Assembly (NCBI GenBank): GCA_946408865.1
Contig: CAMJTZ010000001.1
Location: forward strand, 1 to 49,323
Length of the DNA stretch: 49,323 nucleotides
Reading direction: 5' to 3'
Origin: an uncultured Clostridia bacterium
GTDB lineage: Bacteria; Bacillota_A; Clostridia; Christensenellales; Aristaeellaceae
The number at the start of each line of letters is the position of its first letter. Within the stretch, counting starts at the first letter, position 1. The notes beneath the pieces were generated by a model. It worked only from the letters and a program-made list of their open reading frames with translations, ran no database searches and was not told the origin of the DNA. Positions 15,859-24,284 of this stretch are shown one piece after another. The position numbers were made by a program, and so were the translations under genes.

Positions 15859-15886
15859 TTAACAATTCTCCCGACAATGACATAAT
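15859..15886 (+). promoter_or_regulatory. Candidate his operon promoter P1
   Basis: TTAACA (15859-15864), 16-base spacer, CATAAT (15881-15886), each 5 of 6 to consensus. It would give a leader of about 190 bases; no T-box, His-rich leader peptide or attenuator was recognised there. Confidence 0.5.
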
Positions 15887-15966
15887 TTTTTGTATTTTTC
15901 ATCTCAAACATGGGACGGTGCGGCACGGAACGTCGGTAAACCCGAAAGATTTCCTGAAAAAATAGC

Positions 15967-15995
15967 TTGACTTTAGCGCGATAAAGTGTTAGCAT
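15967..15995 (+). promoter_or_regulatory. Candidate his operon promoter P2
   Basis: TTGACT (15967-15972), 17-base spacer, TAGCAT (15990-15995). Good -35, weak -10; about 80 bases before hisZ. Confidence 0.4.
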
Positions 15996-16083
15996 GGCGA
16001 AGTATTCGAAAGGAACCCTGTCCATCCATCAGGAATTGATGTATAATTCATCCATTGTGGATACCGGAAAGGCGGAAAGAATC

Positions 16084-17031
16084 ATGCAGATTGAAGAAAG
16101 GGTCATGGACTCCCAGGAGAGGATCGGTTTCCTGCTCCGTTCCCTGTACGCCGGTTACGGCTACAGCCGGTACCGGATGGGAAAGTTTGAGGAGTACGAC
16201 CTGTACAGCAGGAACAAGGATTTCCTTTTCTCCGAAGGTGTTATTACTTTTACCGATACAAACGGGAGGCTGATGGCCCTGAAGCCGGACGTTACGCTCT
16301 CCATTGTCAAGAACACCCGGGATCTTCCCGGAACGCTGCGGAAAATGTATTATCACGAAAACGTCTACCGGGTCGCGTCTGCGGAGGACGGATTCCGCGA
16401 AATGACGCAGGTCGGCGTGGAGTGCATGGGGGAAATCGACAACGCCTGCATCGCGGAGATCCTGATGCTGGCGGCGGAAAGCCTCCGGCTGTGCTCGGAG
16501 GAGTATGTGCTGGAGATCAGCCACCTCGGCATGCTCGGGGCCTTTGTGGACGCGATCGCTTCCGATGAAAAGATGCGCGAGGAGCTGCTGCAGTGCGCGG
16601 TGGAAAAAAATCTGCACGGAATCAGCAGGATCTGCGCGGATTACGGAAAAGCGGAAAACGCCGGGGAACCGCTCCGGCAGCTGCTCTCCCTGTACGGATC
16701 GCCCCGGAGCGTAATGCCGAAGATCCGCCGCCTGGCTGAGGAAAACGGGACCGCTGAATACGCCGAGGAACTGGCGCAGGCAGCGGCGTCGTTTGCGGGC
16801 AAGGAGGCGGAGAACAAAATCCGGATCGATTTTTCCGCTTCCGGCGACGTAAAGTATTACAACGGGATTGCTTTCAAGGGCTTTATCAGCGGCATTCCGG
16901 ACAGCGTGCTTTCCGGCGGGCAGTACGACCGGCTGATGCGCCGGATGGGACGGCGGGACCGGGCGGTCGGATTTGCGGTGTTCCTGAACATGCTGGAGCG
17001 CCTCGCGGAAGGAGGAAGGACGGATGATTAA
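16084..17031 (+). CDS. hisZ: ATP phosphoribosyltransferase regulatory subunit
   Basis: 315 residues from the ATG at 16084; an in-frame ATG at 15994 has no ribosome binding site and adds non-homologous residues, and one at 16105 is an alternative. HisZ is a histidyl-tRNA-synthetase-like protein without aminoacylation activity that forms the octameric ATP phosphoribosyltransferase with short HisG and carries its histidine feedback control. Class II synthetase motifs are visible: ALKPDVTLSIVKN (motif 2 region), YHENVYRV, EMTQVGVECMG and SGGQYDRLMRRMG near the C-terminus. It overlaps hisG by eight bases and opens the operon. Confidence 0.93.
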   Translation: MQIEERVMDSQERIGFLLRSLYAGYGYSRYRMGKFEEYDLYSRNKDFLFSEGVITFTDTNGRLMALKPDVTLSIVKNTRDLPGTLRKMYYHENVYRVASAEDGFREMTQVGVECMGEIDNACIAEILMLAAESLRLCSEEYVLEISHLGMLGAFVDAIASDEKMREELLQCAVEKNLHGISRICADYGKAENAGEPLRQLLSLYGSPRSVMPKIRRLAEENGTAEYAEELAQAAASFAGKEAENKIRIDFSASGDVKYYNGIAFKGFISGIPDSVLSGGQYDRLMRRMGRRDRAVGFAVFLNMLERLAEGGRTDD

Positions 17032-17650
17032 TGTGGCGCTGCCCAAGGGGCGGCTCGGGGAAAAAGTATACGCCATGTTCGAAAAGGCGGGCTTTCCCTG
17101 TCCGGCGCTGCTGGAGAACAGCCGGAAGCTGATTTTTGACAACGAGGAGGCAGGCGTCCGTTATTTCTGGGTCAAGCCTTCCGACGTGGCGATCTACGTC
17201 GAGCGCGGCGCGGCGGACGTCGGCGTGGCCGGGAAGGATATCCTGATGGAGTACCGCCCGGAGGTCTATGAACTGCTGGACCTGAATGTCGGAAAGTGCC
17301 GGATGGCGGTGGCGGCGCCGGAACAGTTCCGGGACAATCCGGACCGGACGCTGCGGGTGGCGACCAAGTTCAGCCGGATCGCCCGGGATTTCTACACTTC
17401 CCGCGGACGGGACATCGACATTATCCACCTGAACGGTTCCATTGAAATCGCGCCGATCCTCGGCCTGTCCGACGTGATCGTCGATATCGTGGAGACCGGG
17501 ACCACCCTGCGGGAAAACCACCTGGAAGTCATCGAGACGATCATGCCGATTTCCGCGCGGCTGATCGCCAACAAATCGGGATTTAAGTTCAAGACCGCAC
17601 AGATTGAGCGGCTGACGGAAGGAATCAGGAAGGAAGTGGAACAGCCATGA
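17024..17650 (+). CDS. hisG: ATP phosphoribosyltransferase catalytic subunit, short form
   Basis: 208 residues, the HisG-S length that lacks the C-terminal regulatory domain and therefore depends on HisZ. It joins ATP and PRPP to give phosphoribosyl-ATP, the first step of histidine synthesis. It shows ALPKGRL at the start, DVGVAGKDIL, and the PRPP-binding segment DVIVDIVETGTTLRENHL. AAGGAGG precedes the ATG. The stop overlaps the hisD start by four bases. Confidence 0.97.
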   Translation: MINVALPKGRLGEKVYAMFEKAGFPCPALLENSRKLIFDNEEAGVRYFWVKPSDVAIYVERGAADVGVAGKDILMEYRPEVYELLDLNVGKCRMAVAAPEQFRDNPDRTLRVATKFSRIARDFYTSRGRDIDIIHLNGSIEIAPILGLSDVIVDIVETGTTLRENHLEVIETIMPISARLIANKSGFKFKTAQIERLTEGIRKEVEQP

Positions 17651-18918
17651 TCCGGATCATGAAATACGGGGAAGTGCCGAACAGTGAAATCTTCGCCCGC
17701 TCGATGCCCACGATGAACGTGACGGACAAGGTGGCGGAGATTCTCCGCAATATACGGGAGCGGGGAGACGAAGCCCTGCGGGAATATACCGCGAAGTTCG
17801 ACCACGCGGCGCCGGAGAGCCTGACCGTGACGCCGGAGGAAATGCAGGAAGCGCTTTCCGCAACGGATCCGGACTTTATCCGGATCCTGGAGCGTGCCGC
17901 GTCCAATATCCGGAAATTCCACAGCCGGCAGGTGCGCAATTCCTTCATTATTAATGATGAGGACGGCGTCATCATGGGCCAGAAGGTGATCCCGGTGGAC
18001 CGGGCCGGCCTGTATGTGCCCGGCGGAACCGCCGCCTATCCTTCCAGCGTGCTGATGGACGTGATTCCCGCAAAGATCGCGGGCGTGAAGGAAGTGATCC
18101 TGACGACGCCCCCCGGACCGGACGGAAAGATCAATCCGGCCATCCTGGCCGCCGCGTCGGTTGCCGGAGCGGACCGGATCGTGAAAGCCGGCGGCGCGCA
18201 GGCCATCGCCGCGCTGGCCTTCGGTACCGAATCCGTTCCGAAAGTGGACAAGATCGTCGGTCCCGGAAACATGTTTGTGGCGGAGGCCAAACGCCAGGTA
18301 TACGGAATGGTGTCCATCGACATGATCGCCGGGCCCAGCGAAATCCTGGTGGTGGCGGACGGCGCGTCCGACGCAGCCCAGGTGGCCGCGGACCTGCTGA
18401 GCCAGGCGGAGCACGACAAAGTTTCCAGCGCGGTGCTGGTGACGGATTCGCAGGCGCTGGCGGAGGCGGTGCAGGCGGAAATCGAACGGCAGATTCCGCT
18501 GCTGGCCCGCTGCGCGATCGCACGGGAATCCGTGGACCGCAACGGAAAGATTATCGTGGCCGACGACCTGCGGGCCGCCATTGAGATTGCCAATGAAATC
18601 GCGCCGGAGCATCTGGAGCTCTGCGTGGACAATCCCTTCGACTACCTGGACAGCATCCGGCACGCCGGATCGGTATTCCTCGGCCGGAACTGCCCGGAAG
18701 CGCTCGGCGATTATCTGGCCGGACCGAACCACACCCTGCCGACACAGGGAACCGCCCGCTTCTCCAGCCCGCTGAGCGTGGATGACTTTGTAAAGAAAAC
18801 GCAGTATACTTATTATACGAAGGACGCGCTGGCCCGGGTCGCGAAGGATGTGGCCGCCTTTGCCGAAAAGGAAGGGCTGACCGGGCACGCGCGGAGCGCG
18901 ATGATCCGGATGGAATGA
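17647..18918 (+). CDS. hisD: Histidinol dehydrogenase
   Basis: 423 residues, full length. A zinc- and NAD-dependent enzyme that oxidises L-histidinol to L-histidine in two steps, the end of the pathway. Characteristic stretches: VPGGTAAYPSSVLM, GTESVPKVDKIVGPGNMFV, MIAGPSEILVVADG, LLSQAEHD and APEHLEL. The zinc-site and catalytic His/Glu region (AEHD; NHTLPTQGTAR) is present. Start ATG at 17647 behind AAGGAAG, overlapping hisG. Confidence 0.97.
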   Translation: MIRIMKYGEVPNSEIFARSMPTMNVTDKVAEILRNIRERGDEALREYTAKFDHAAPESLTVTPEEMQEALSATDPDFIRILERAASNIRKFHSRQVRNSFIINDEDGVIMGQKVIPVDRAGLYVPGGTAAYPSSVLMDVIPAKIAGVKEVILTTPPGPDGKINPAILAAASVAGADRIVKAGGAQAIAALAFGTESVPKVDKIVGPGNMFVAEAKRQVYGMVSIDMIAGPSEILVVADGASDAAQVAADLLSQAEHDKVSSAVLVTDSQALAEAVQAEIERQIPLLARCAIARESVDRNGKIIVADDLRAAIEIANEIAPEHLELCVDNPFDYLDSIRHAGSVFLGRNCPEALGDYLAGPNHTLPTQGTARFSSPLSVDDFVKKTQYTYYTKDALARVAKDVAAFAEKEGLTGHARSAMIRME

Positions 18919-18962
18919 TCTGTCCGGGATGATCTGTCTGGCAGGAAGGGAAGCGATACAGG

Positions 18963-20027
18963 ATGAGCCGTTTTTTCTCGGAAAAGTTCACGGACCTGAA
19001 GGCTTATGTTCCGGGGGAACAGCCGAAGGATCAGAAGTACATCAAGCTGAATACGAATGAGAACGCTTTTCCGCCTCATCCCGCGGTTGCCGAAGCCGCG
19101 GAGGCTGCGGCCCGCACCCTGCACCTGTATTCGGATCCGGAATGCCTGGAAATCCGGAAGACCCTGGCGGCCCGCCTCGGTGTCAGGCCGGAGGAACTGG
19201 TGATGTCAAACGGATCGGACGAAGTGCTGAACTTTGCGTTCATGGCCTTCTGCGACCGGCATATCCCGGCGGTTTTTCCGGATATCACCTACGGGTTCTA
19301 TCCGGTGTTCGCGCATGTGAATCAGCTGCCGTTCCGGGAGATCCCGCTGCAGGAGGATCTGACGGTCCGCGTGGAAGACTACCTGAACGCGGCGGGAACC
19401 ATTTTTCTGGCCAATCCCAACGCGCCGACAGGCATCGCGCTGGGCCGGGAACAGATTGAACGGATCCTGCAGGCAAACCCCTACAATGTCGTGGTTGTGG
19501 ACGAAGCGTATGTGGATTTCGGTGCGGAAAGCTGCGTTCCCCTGATCCGGGAATACGACAACCTGCTCGTGACGCAGACCTTTTCCAAATCCCGCTCGCT
19601 GGCCGGCGGCCGGCTGGGCTACGGCGTCGCGAATACGGAGATTATCCGGGATCTGGAAACCATCCGGTATTCCACCAACCCCTATAACCTGGATTCCATG
19701 ACGCTGGCGGCCGGGAAAGCCTGCCTGGAGAACGACGATTACAATACGAAAAACTGCAGGAAGATCATCATCACCCGGAAGCGCACCGCTGCGGCCCTGG
19801 AAAAGATCGGGTTTGAGATGACGCCTTCGAGCGCGAACTTCCTGTTTGTGAAGCATCCGGCCATCCCCGGCGAGACGGTGTACCGCAAGCTGCGGGAGCG
19901 CGGAATCCTGGTCCGCCATTTCAACGTGGAACGGATCCGGGATTACAACCGGATTTCGGTCGGAACGGACGCGCAGATGGAAGCCCTGGTCGCGGCAGCC
20001 GCGGAGATCGCCGCGGATGTTCAGTGA
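18963..20027 (+). CDS. hisC: Histidinol-phosphate aminotransferase
   Basis: 354 residues. PLP-dependent class I/II aminotransferase converting imidazole-acetol phosphate and glutamate to histidinol phosphate. Seen: KLNTNENAFPPHP, SNGSDEVLN, NPNAPTGIAL, VDEAYVDF, the PLP lysine in QTFSKSRSLAGGRLGYG, and the substrate-phosphate arginine region SVGTDAQME at the C-terminus. A 44-base gap follows hisD, with GGAAGGGAAG upstream of the ATG, the largest gap in the operon. Confidence 0.96.
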   Translation: MSRFFSEKFTDLKAYVPGEQPKDQKYIKLNTNENAFPPHPAVAEAAEAAARTLHLYSDPECLEIRKTLAARLGVRPEELVMSNGSDEVLNFAFMAFCDRHIPAVFPDITYGFYPVFAHVNQLPFREIPLQEDLTVRVEDYLNAAGTIFLANPNAPTGIALGREQIERILQANPYNVVVVDEAYVDFGAESCVPLIREYDNLLVTQTFSKSRSLAGGRLGYGVANTEIIRDLETIRYSTNPYNLDSMTLAAGKACLENDDYNTKNCRKIIITRKRTAAALEKIGFEMTPSSANFLFVKHPAIPGETVYRKLRERGILVRHFNVERIRDYNRISVGTDAQMEALVAAAAEIAADVQ

Positions 20028-20082
20028 CCGGCAATCCGACGGGATTTCCGGCGGACAGAATCGGATAAAGGAGAAAATCGGA

Positions 20083-20670
20083 ATGAGGCAGGCGGAGATT
20101 ATTCGGAAAACCGGGGAAACGGATATCCGGGTGAAGCTGGATCTGGACGGGAACGGCAGCTGCAGAATCGATACCGGCGTCGGTTTCCTGGACCATATGC
20201 TGGAGCTGTTTGCCCGGCACGGGAGATTTGATCTGGAAGTTCTTTGCAAGGGCGATACCCGGGTGGACGATCATCATTCGACGGAAGATATCGGCATCGC
20301 TCTGGGCCAGGCTTTTGACAGGGCGCTGGGCGAAAAAAAGGGGATCCTGCGCTACGGCCAGATGATCCTGCCAATGGATGAAAGCCTGATCCTGAGCGCG
20401 GCTGATCTTTCCGGCCGCGGACTGCTGGTATACGACCTGCGGATTCCGACGGAAAAAGTCGGGACTTTTGACACGGAGCTGACGGAAGAGTTTTTCCGGG
20501 CGCTGGCGCACAACGCGCGCTGCACGCTGCATATCCGCCAGCTGGCCGGAAGCAACAGCCATCATATCATCGAGGGCGCCTTCAAGAGCGTCGCCCGCAG
20601 CCTGCGCGCCGCGGTGAAGATCGATCCGGAATGCGCCGGTGAGATCCCCTCCACGAAAGGAGTCCTCTGA
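20083..20670 (+). CDS. hisB: Imidazoleglycerol-phosphate dehydratase (monofunctional)
   Basis: 195 residues from the ATG at 20083, after AAAGGAG; an upstream in-frame ATG at 20017 overlaps hisC and lacks a ribosome site. It dehydrates imidazole glycerol phosphate to imidazole-acetol phosphate with two manganese ions. Metal ligands are in GVGFLDHMLELFARHGRFD, DDHHSTED and SNSHHIIEGAFKS. There is no histidinol-phosphatase domain, consistent with a separate PHP-type phosphatase at the operon end. Confidence 0.97.
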   Translation: MRQAEIIRKTGETDIRVKLDLDGNGSCRIDTGVGFLDHMLELFARHGRFDLEVLCKGDTRVDDHHSTEDIGIALGQAFDRALGEKKGILRYGQMILPMDESLILSAADLSGRGLLVYDLRIPTEKVGTFDTELTEEFFRALAHNARCTLHIRQLAGSNSHHIIEGAFKSVARSLRAAVKIDPECAGEIPSTKGVL

Positions 20671-21290
20671 TGGTCGCGATCATCGATTACGGAGTGGGAA
20701 ACCTGTTTTCCCTGCGCTCTTCCTTCGCCGCGATCGGCGAGACGGCGGAGGTGACTTCCGATCCGGAAGCGATCCGCCGGGCGGACCGCGTCATCCTGCC
20801 GGGCGTCGGCGCTTTCGGGGACGCGGCGGACAAACTGCGGCAGACCGGCCTGGACCGGGTGGTTTGCGAAGAGGCCGGACGCGGAAAGCCGCTGATGGGC
20901 ATCTGCCTGGGAATGCAGCTGCTCTTTGAGCGCAGCTTCGAATACGGCGAGCATAAGGGACTCGGCCTGCTGAAGGGCGAGATCCGGCCGATTGCCGAAA
21001 GAATTCCGGGGAGTCTGAAGATTCCGCAGATGGGATGGAACGCGCTGAAAATCGTCCGGCAGTCCCCGCTGCTGAAATACACGAAGGACGGCGAATACGT
21101 CTATTTCGTTCATTCCTACAGCGCAGTGGAATGCGGGGAATCCCTCCTCGCCTCCACGGAATACGGCGCGGACCTGACGGCCTGCGTCGGACGGGGAAAC
21201 GTATACGGCTGCCAGTTTCATCCGGAGAAGAGCGGAGACGTCGGACTGAAGATGCTGAAGGCATTTTGTGAAACGGAGGCGGAAAGATGA
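20670..21290 (+). CDS. hisH: Imidazole glycerol phosphate synthase, glutaminase subunit
   Basis: 206 residues; start shares one base with the hisB stop (TGATG). Class I glutamine amidotransferase that feeds ammonia to HisF. Oxyanion strand LPGVGAFGDA, nucleophile cysteine in MGICLGMQLLFE, and the His-Glu pair in GCQFHPEKSG complete the triad. AAAGGAG precedes it. Confidence 0.97.
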   Translation: MVAIIDYGVGNLFSLRSSFAAIGETAEVTSDPEAIRRADRVILPGVGAFGDAADKLRQTGLDRVVCEEAGRGKPLMGICLGMQLLFERSFEYGEHKGLGLLKGEIRPIAERIPGSLKIPQMGWNALKIVRQSPLLKYTKDGEYVYFVHSYSAVECGESLLASTEYGADLTACVGRGNVYGCQFHPEKSGDVGLKMLKAFCETEAER

Positions 21291-22000
21291 TTCTGTTTCC
21301 GGCGATCGACCTGTTTGAAGGAAAGGCGGTCCGGCTGTTCAGGGGTGACTATACGCAGATGACGGTTTACAGCGAACATCCGGAAGAAATCGCAAAGGAT
21401 TTCGCAGCCTGCGGCGCCACCCACGCCCACCTTGTGGATCTGGAAGGCGCCCGGAACGGCGGGACGCCGAATCTTCCGGCGGTGCTGAGAATCCGGGAGA
21501 GCACAGGCCTGTTCTGCGAAATCGGCGGCGGTATCCGCAGCATGGAGGTCGCGGACCGCTACCTGGACGCCGGGCTCGACCGGGTGATTCTCGGAACAGC
21601 CGCGGTGGAAAACGAGGATTTCCTGCGGGCTGCCGTGGAAAAACACGGGAACCGGATTGCTGTCGGCGCGGATATCCGGGACGGATTCGTCGCGGTGCGG
21701 GGATGGACAGAGCAGTCCGGCGTAACGCTCGAAGCCTTCTGCGAAAAGATGCAGGAGATCGGCGTCGCCACCGTGATCTGCACGGATATCTCGCGCGACG
21801 GGGCCATGCGCGGAACGAACCGGGAGATGTACCGGATGCTGTCGGAGCGCTTCCGGCTGCAGATTACGGCGTCCGGAGGAGTTTCGTCGCTGGCGGACGT
21901 GCAGAGCCTGCGGAATATGAACCTCTACGGCGCGATTATCGGCAAGGCCTACTATACCGGCGATATTGATCTGAAGAAAGCGATGGAAATTGCAAGGTGA
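21287..22000 (+). CDS. hisA: ProFAR isomerase
   Basis: 237 residues, a TIM barrel performing the Amadori rearrangement of ProFAR to PRFAR. Catalytic base in FPAIDLFEGKAVRL and general acid in VICTDISRDGAMRG; phosphate loops EIGGGIRS and SGGVSSLAD are intact. It overlaps hisH and hisF by four bases each (ATGA, GTGA). Confidence 0.97.
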   Translation: MILFPAIDLFEGKAVRLFRGDYTQMTVYSEHPEEIAKDFAACGATHAHLVDLEGARNGGTPNLPAVLRIRESTGLFCEIGGGIRSMEVADRYLDAGLDRVILGTAAVENEDFLRAAVEKHGNRIAVGADIRDGFVAVRGWTEQSGVTLEAFCEKMQEIGVATVICTDISRDGAMRGTNREMYRMLSERFRLQITASGGVSSLADVQSLRNMNLYGAIIGKAYYTGDIDLKKAMEIAR

Positions 22001-22755
22001 TTACAAAAAGAATTATTCCCTGCCTGGACGTGAAGGACGGGCGCGTGGTCAAGGGAGTGAACTTCCAGCGGCTGGGGGACGTCGCTTCCCCGGTGGAGCT
22101 GGCGAAGTATTACAGCGAAAACGGCGCGGACGAGCTCGTTTTCTACGACATCACCGCTTCGGCTGAAGGGCGCTCGCTGTTTACGGAAATTCTGACCGAA
22201 ACGGCGCGGACGGTATTCATTCCCCTGACGGTTGGCGGCGGCATCAACACTACGGCGGATTTTGACCGGGTGCTGAAATGCGGTGCGGACAAGGTGTCCG
22301 TGAATTCCGGCGCGATCCGGGATCCTTCGCTGGTCGGGAAGGCCGCGAAGCTTTACGGCGATCAGTGCGTCGTGCTGAGCGTGGATGTGAAGCGGGTGGA
22401 CGGCGTGTTCCGGATCTTCGCCAAGGGCGGACGGGAGAACACGGGCATGGAGGCCATCGAGTGGATCCGGCGGTGCGTCGGGGACGGGGCCGGGGAGGTC
22501 GTGGTGAATTCCATGGACACGGACGGCGTGAAACAGGGATTTGACCTGGAACTGCTTGAGAAGGTCTGCAGCGTGGTGAAGGTGCCGGTGATCGCCTCCG
22601 GCGGCGCGGGAAAGACGGAAGACTTCATTACGCTGTTCCATACGCTGCCCGGGGTGGACGCCGGACTGGCCGCCTCGATCTTCCACTTCGGGGAGGTCCG
22701 GATCAGCGACCTGAAAGCGGAGATGAAACGGAACGGAATACCGGCACGGATATAA
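21997..22755 (+). CDS. hisF: Imidazole glycerol phosphate synthase, cyclase subunit
   Basis: 252 residues, GTG start inside the hisA stop (GTGA) with little Shine-Dalgarno, so translation is probably coupled. A TIM barrel that closes the imidazole ring, releasing AICAR. Catalytic aspartate in IPCLDVKDGRVVKG; phosphate loops TVGGGINTTADF and IASGGAGKTEDF; central VNSGAIRDPSL. AICAR release ties it to purine synthesis (purC is in the same window). Confidence 0.97.
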   Translation: MITKRIIPCLDVKDGRVVKGVNFQRLGDVASPVELAKYYSENGADELVFYDITASAEGRSLFTEILTETARTVFIPLTVGGGINTTADFDRVLKCGADKVSVNSGAIRDPSLVGKAAKLYGDQCVVLSVDVKRVDGVFRIFAKGGRENTGMEAIEWIRRCVGDGAGEVVVNSMDTDGVKQGFDLELLEKVCSVVKVPVIASGGAGKTEDFITLFHTLPGVDAGLAASIFHFGEVRISDLKAEMKRNGIPARI

Positions 22756-22785
22756 CAGGATGCAGCTGGGGAGGAAAAGAGAACA

Positions 22786-23433
22786 ATGCTGAAGATTGAC
22801 GAACTGAAGTTTGACGAAAAGGGACTGATTCCCGCGATTGTGGTGGACGCGGAAAACGGGAAAGTGCTGACGCTCGCCTATATGAACAGGGAGAGCCTGC
22901 AGATTTCCATGGAGAAAGGACTGACCTGCTTCTGGAGCCGGAGCCGGCAGGAACTGTGGCTGAAGGGTGAGACGAGCGGGAATTACCAGCATATTGTCTC
23001 CATTACGGCGGACTGCGACCGGGACGCGCTGATTGTCAAGGTGGAGAAGGACGGACCGGCCTGTCATCTGGGCACCGAAAGCTGCTTTAACGACGTGGTC
23101 TGGGAAAGCGACGAGCGGCATGAGTTTTCGCTGGACGGCCTGATGACCCTGATCCGGGGGCGCAAGACCGAGAAGAAGGAAGGCTCCTATACGACCTATC
23201 TGTTCGAAAAGGGCCTGGACAAGATTCTGAAGAAGGTCGGCGAGGAATCCACCGAGGTGATTATCGCGGCCAAGGACCGGGACCGGAAAGAAACGATCTA
23301 CGAGATCGCGGACCTGACCTATCATGTGATGGTGCTGATGATCGAGGCAGGCATTTCCCTGGAGGATATCCACCGGGAGCTGGCAGGCCGGCATGTGATC
23401 GACCACAAAGTGAAACAGGAGAAAATGACCTGA
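22786..23433 (+). CDS. hisIE: Bifunctional phosphoribosyl-AMP cyclohydrolase / phosphoribosyl-ATP pyrophosphatase
   Basis: 215 residues: HisI domain at 1-115, with zinc-binding cysteines (SITADCDRDALIV, GPACHLGTESCF) and SGNYQHI, and HisE at about 118-205, a MazG-type helical pyrophosphatase (KKVGEESTEVIIAAKDRDR, EIADLTYHVMVLM). It carries out steps two and three. GGGGAGG precedes the ATG, 30 bases after hisF; the stop overlaps the next start (TGATG). Confidence 0.97.
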   Translation: MLKIDELKFDEKGLIPAIVVDAENGKVLTLAYMNRESLQISMEKGLTCFWSRSRQELWLKGETSGNYQHIVSITADCDRDALIVKVEKDGPACHLGTESCFNDVVWESDERHEFSLDGLMTLIRGRKTEKKEGSYTTYLFEKGLDKILKKVGEESTEVIIAAKDRDRKETIYEIADLTYHVMVLMIEAGISLEDIHRELAGRHVIDHKVKQEKMT

Positions 23434-24191
23434 TGTTCGACCTGCATATGCATACGGTCTTCTCCGACGGAAAGAATACGGCGGAGGAGATGGTTCAGCA
23501 AGCCATCCGCCTGGGACTGGATACGGTGGGCATTTCCGACCACAGCTCCGGGGATCCCTGCGGCATGAAGCTGGAGGAAAACAGGATCTACAAGGCGGAG
23601 ATCGCGCGGCTGAAAGAAAAGTACGCCGGGCAGATCCGCGTGCTGTGCGGGCTGGAGCGGGATTTCCTGACCGACGATTTCACGGACTATGACTATACCA
23701 TCGGCTCCGTGCACTGGCTGCCCATGCCGGACGGTCACCGGATCAGCATCGACTGGACGGCAGAGAAGCTGCGGGAAGGCGCGGAAAAATACTTCGGCGG
23801 GGATATGTATTCCCTGGCGGAAGCGTTTTATGCGGCGGAAGCCCGGGTGGCGGAGGTCACGAAGTGCGATATCATCGGGCATTTTGACCTGATCACCAAG
23901 TTTATTGAGACGGATCCGGCGATGGATCTGCATCATCCGCGCTACGTGCGGGCCTGGCAGCAGGCCGCGGACGCGCTGCTGCAGACCGGGAAACCGTTCG
24001 AGGTGAACATGGGGGCGATCAGCCGCGGATACCGCACGTCGCCGTACCCGTCGCCGGAGATCCGGCAGTATCTCCGGGAAAAGGGCGGGAAAATGCTTCT
24101 GTCGAGCGACGCGCATCAAAAGGAAAACATCGCTTTCCGTTTTGAAACGGTGGAAGACCGGGATACGTTTCTGCAGTCTTGTCCGATATAA
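23433..24191 (+). CDS. hisJ: Histidinol-phosphatase, PHP family
   Basis: 252 residues. A PHP-domain phosphatase (HisJ/HisK type) hydrolysing histidinol phosphate; it fills the one step not covered by the monofunctional HisB. Metal ligands: DLHMHTVFSDG at the N-terminus, GISDHSSGDP, a GLERDF glutamate, CDIIGHFDL, and LLSSDAHQKENI. The start at 23433 is coupled to hisIE. With it the operon encodes all ten reactions. A GC-rich terminator follows. Confidence 0.93.
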   Translation: MFDLHMHTVFSDGKNTAEEMVQQAIRLGLDTVGISDHSSGDPCGMKLEENRIYKAEIARLKEKYAGQIRVLCGLERDFLTDDFTDYDYTIGSVHWLPMPDGHRISIDWTAEKLREGAEKYFGGDMYSLAEAFYAAEARVAEVTKCDIIGHFDLITKFIETDPAMDLHHPRYVRAWQQAADALLQTGKPFEVNMGAISRGYRTSPYPSPEIRQYLREKGGKMLLSSDAHQKENIAFRFETVEDRDTFLQSCPI

Positions 24192-24203
24192 AAAATATTT
24201 TTT

Positions 24204-24236
24204 GCCGGCGGGGAACTTTTCCCGCCGGCTTTCGTC
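24204..24236 (+). terminator. Terminator of his operon
   Basis: GC-rich 9-bp perfect stem GCCGGCGGG / CCCGCCGGC with an 8-base loop, then TTTCGTCT. The T-tract is poor, so some read-through is possible. Confidence 0.7.
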
Positions 24237-24284
24237 TGACAGGATGAGACCGGAAGAACCGGAACATGAAAGGGGAAGAAAACC

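Noticed and set aside
15893..16083. T-box or His leader peptide in front of hisZ
   Set aside because: No AGGGTGGAACC-type T-box core and no run of histidine codons was found; the short ORFs present have no His-rich content.
15994..16083. N-terminal extension of HisZ from an ATG at 15994
   Set aside because: There is no ribosome binding site, it overlaps a candidate -10, and the extra residues lie outside the HisZ family pattern.
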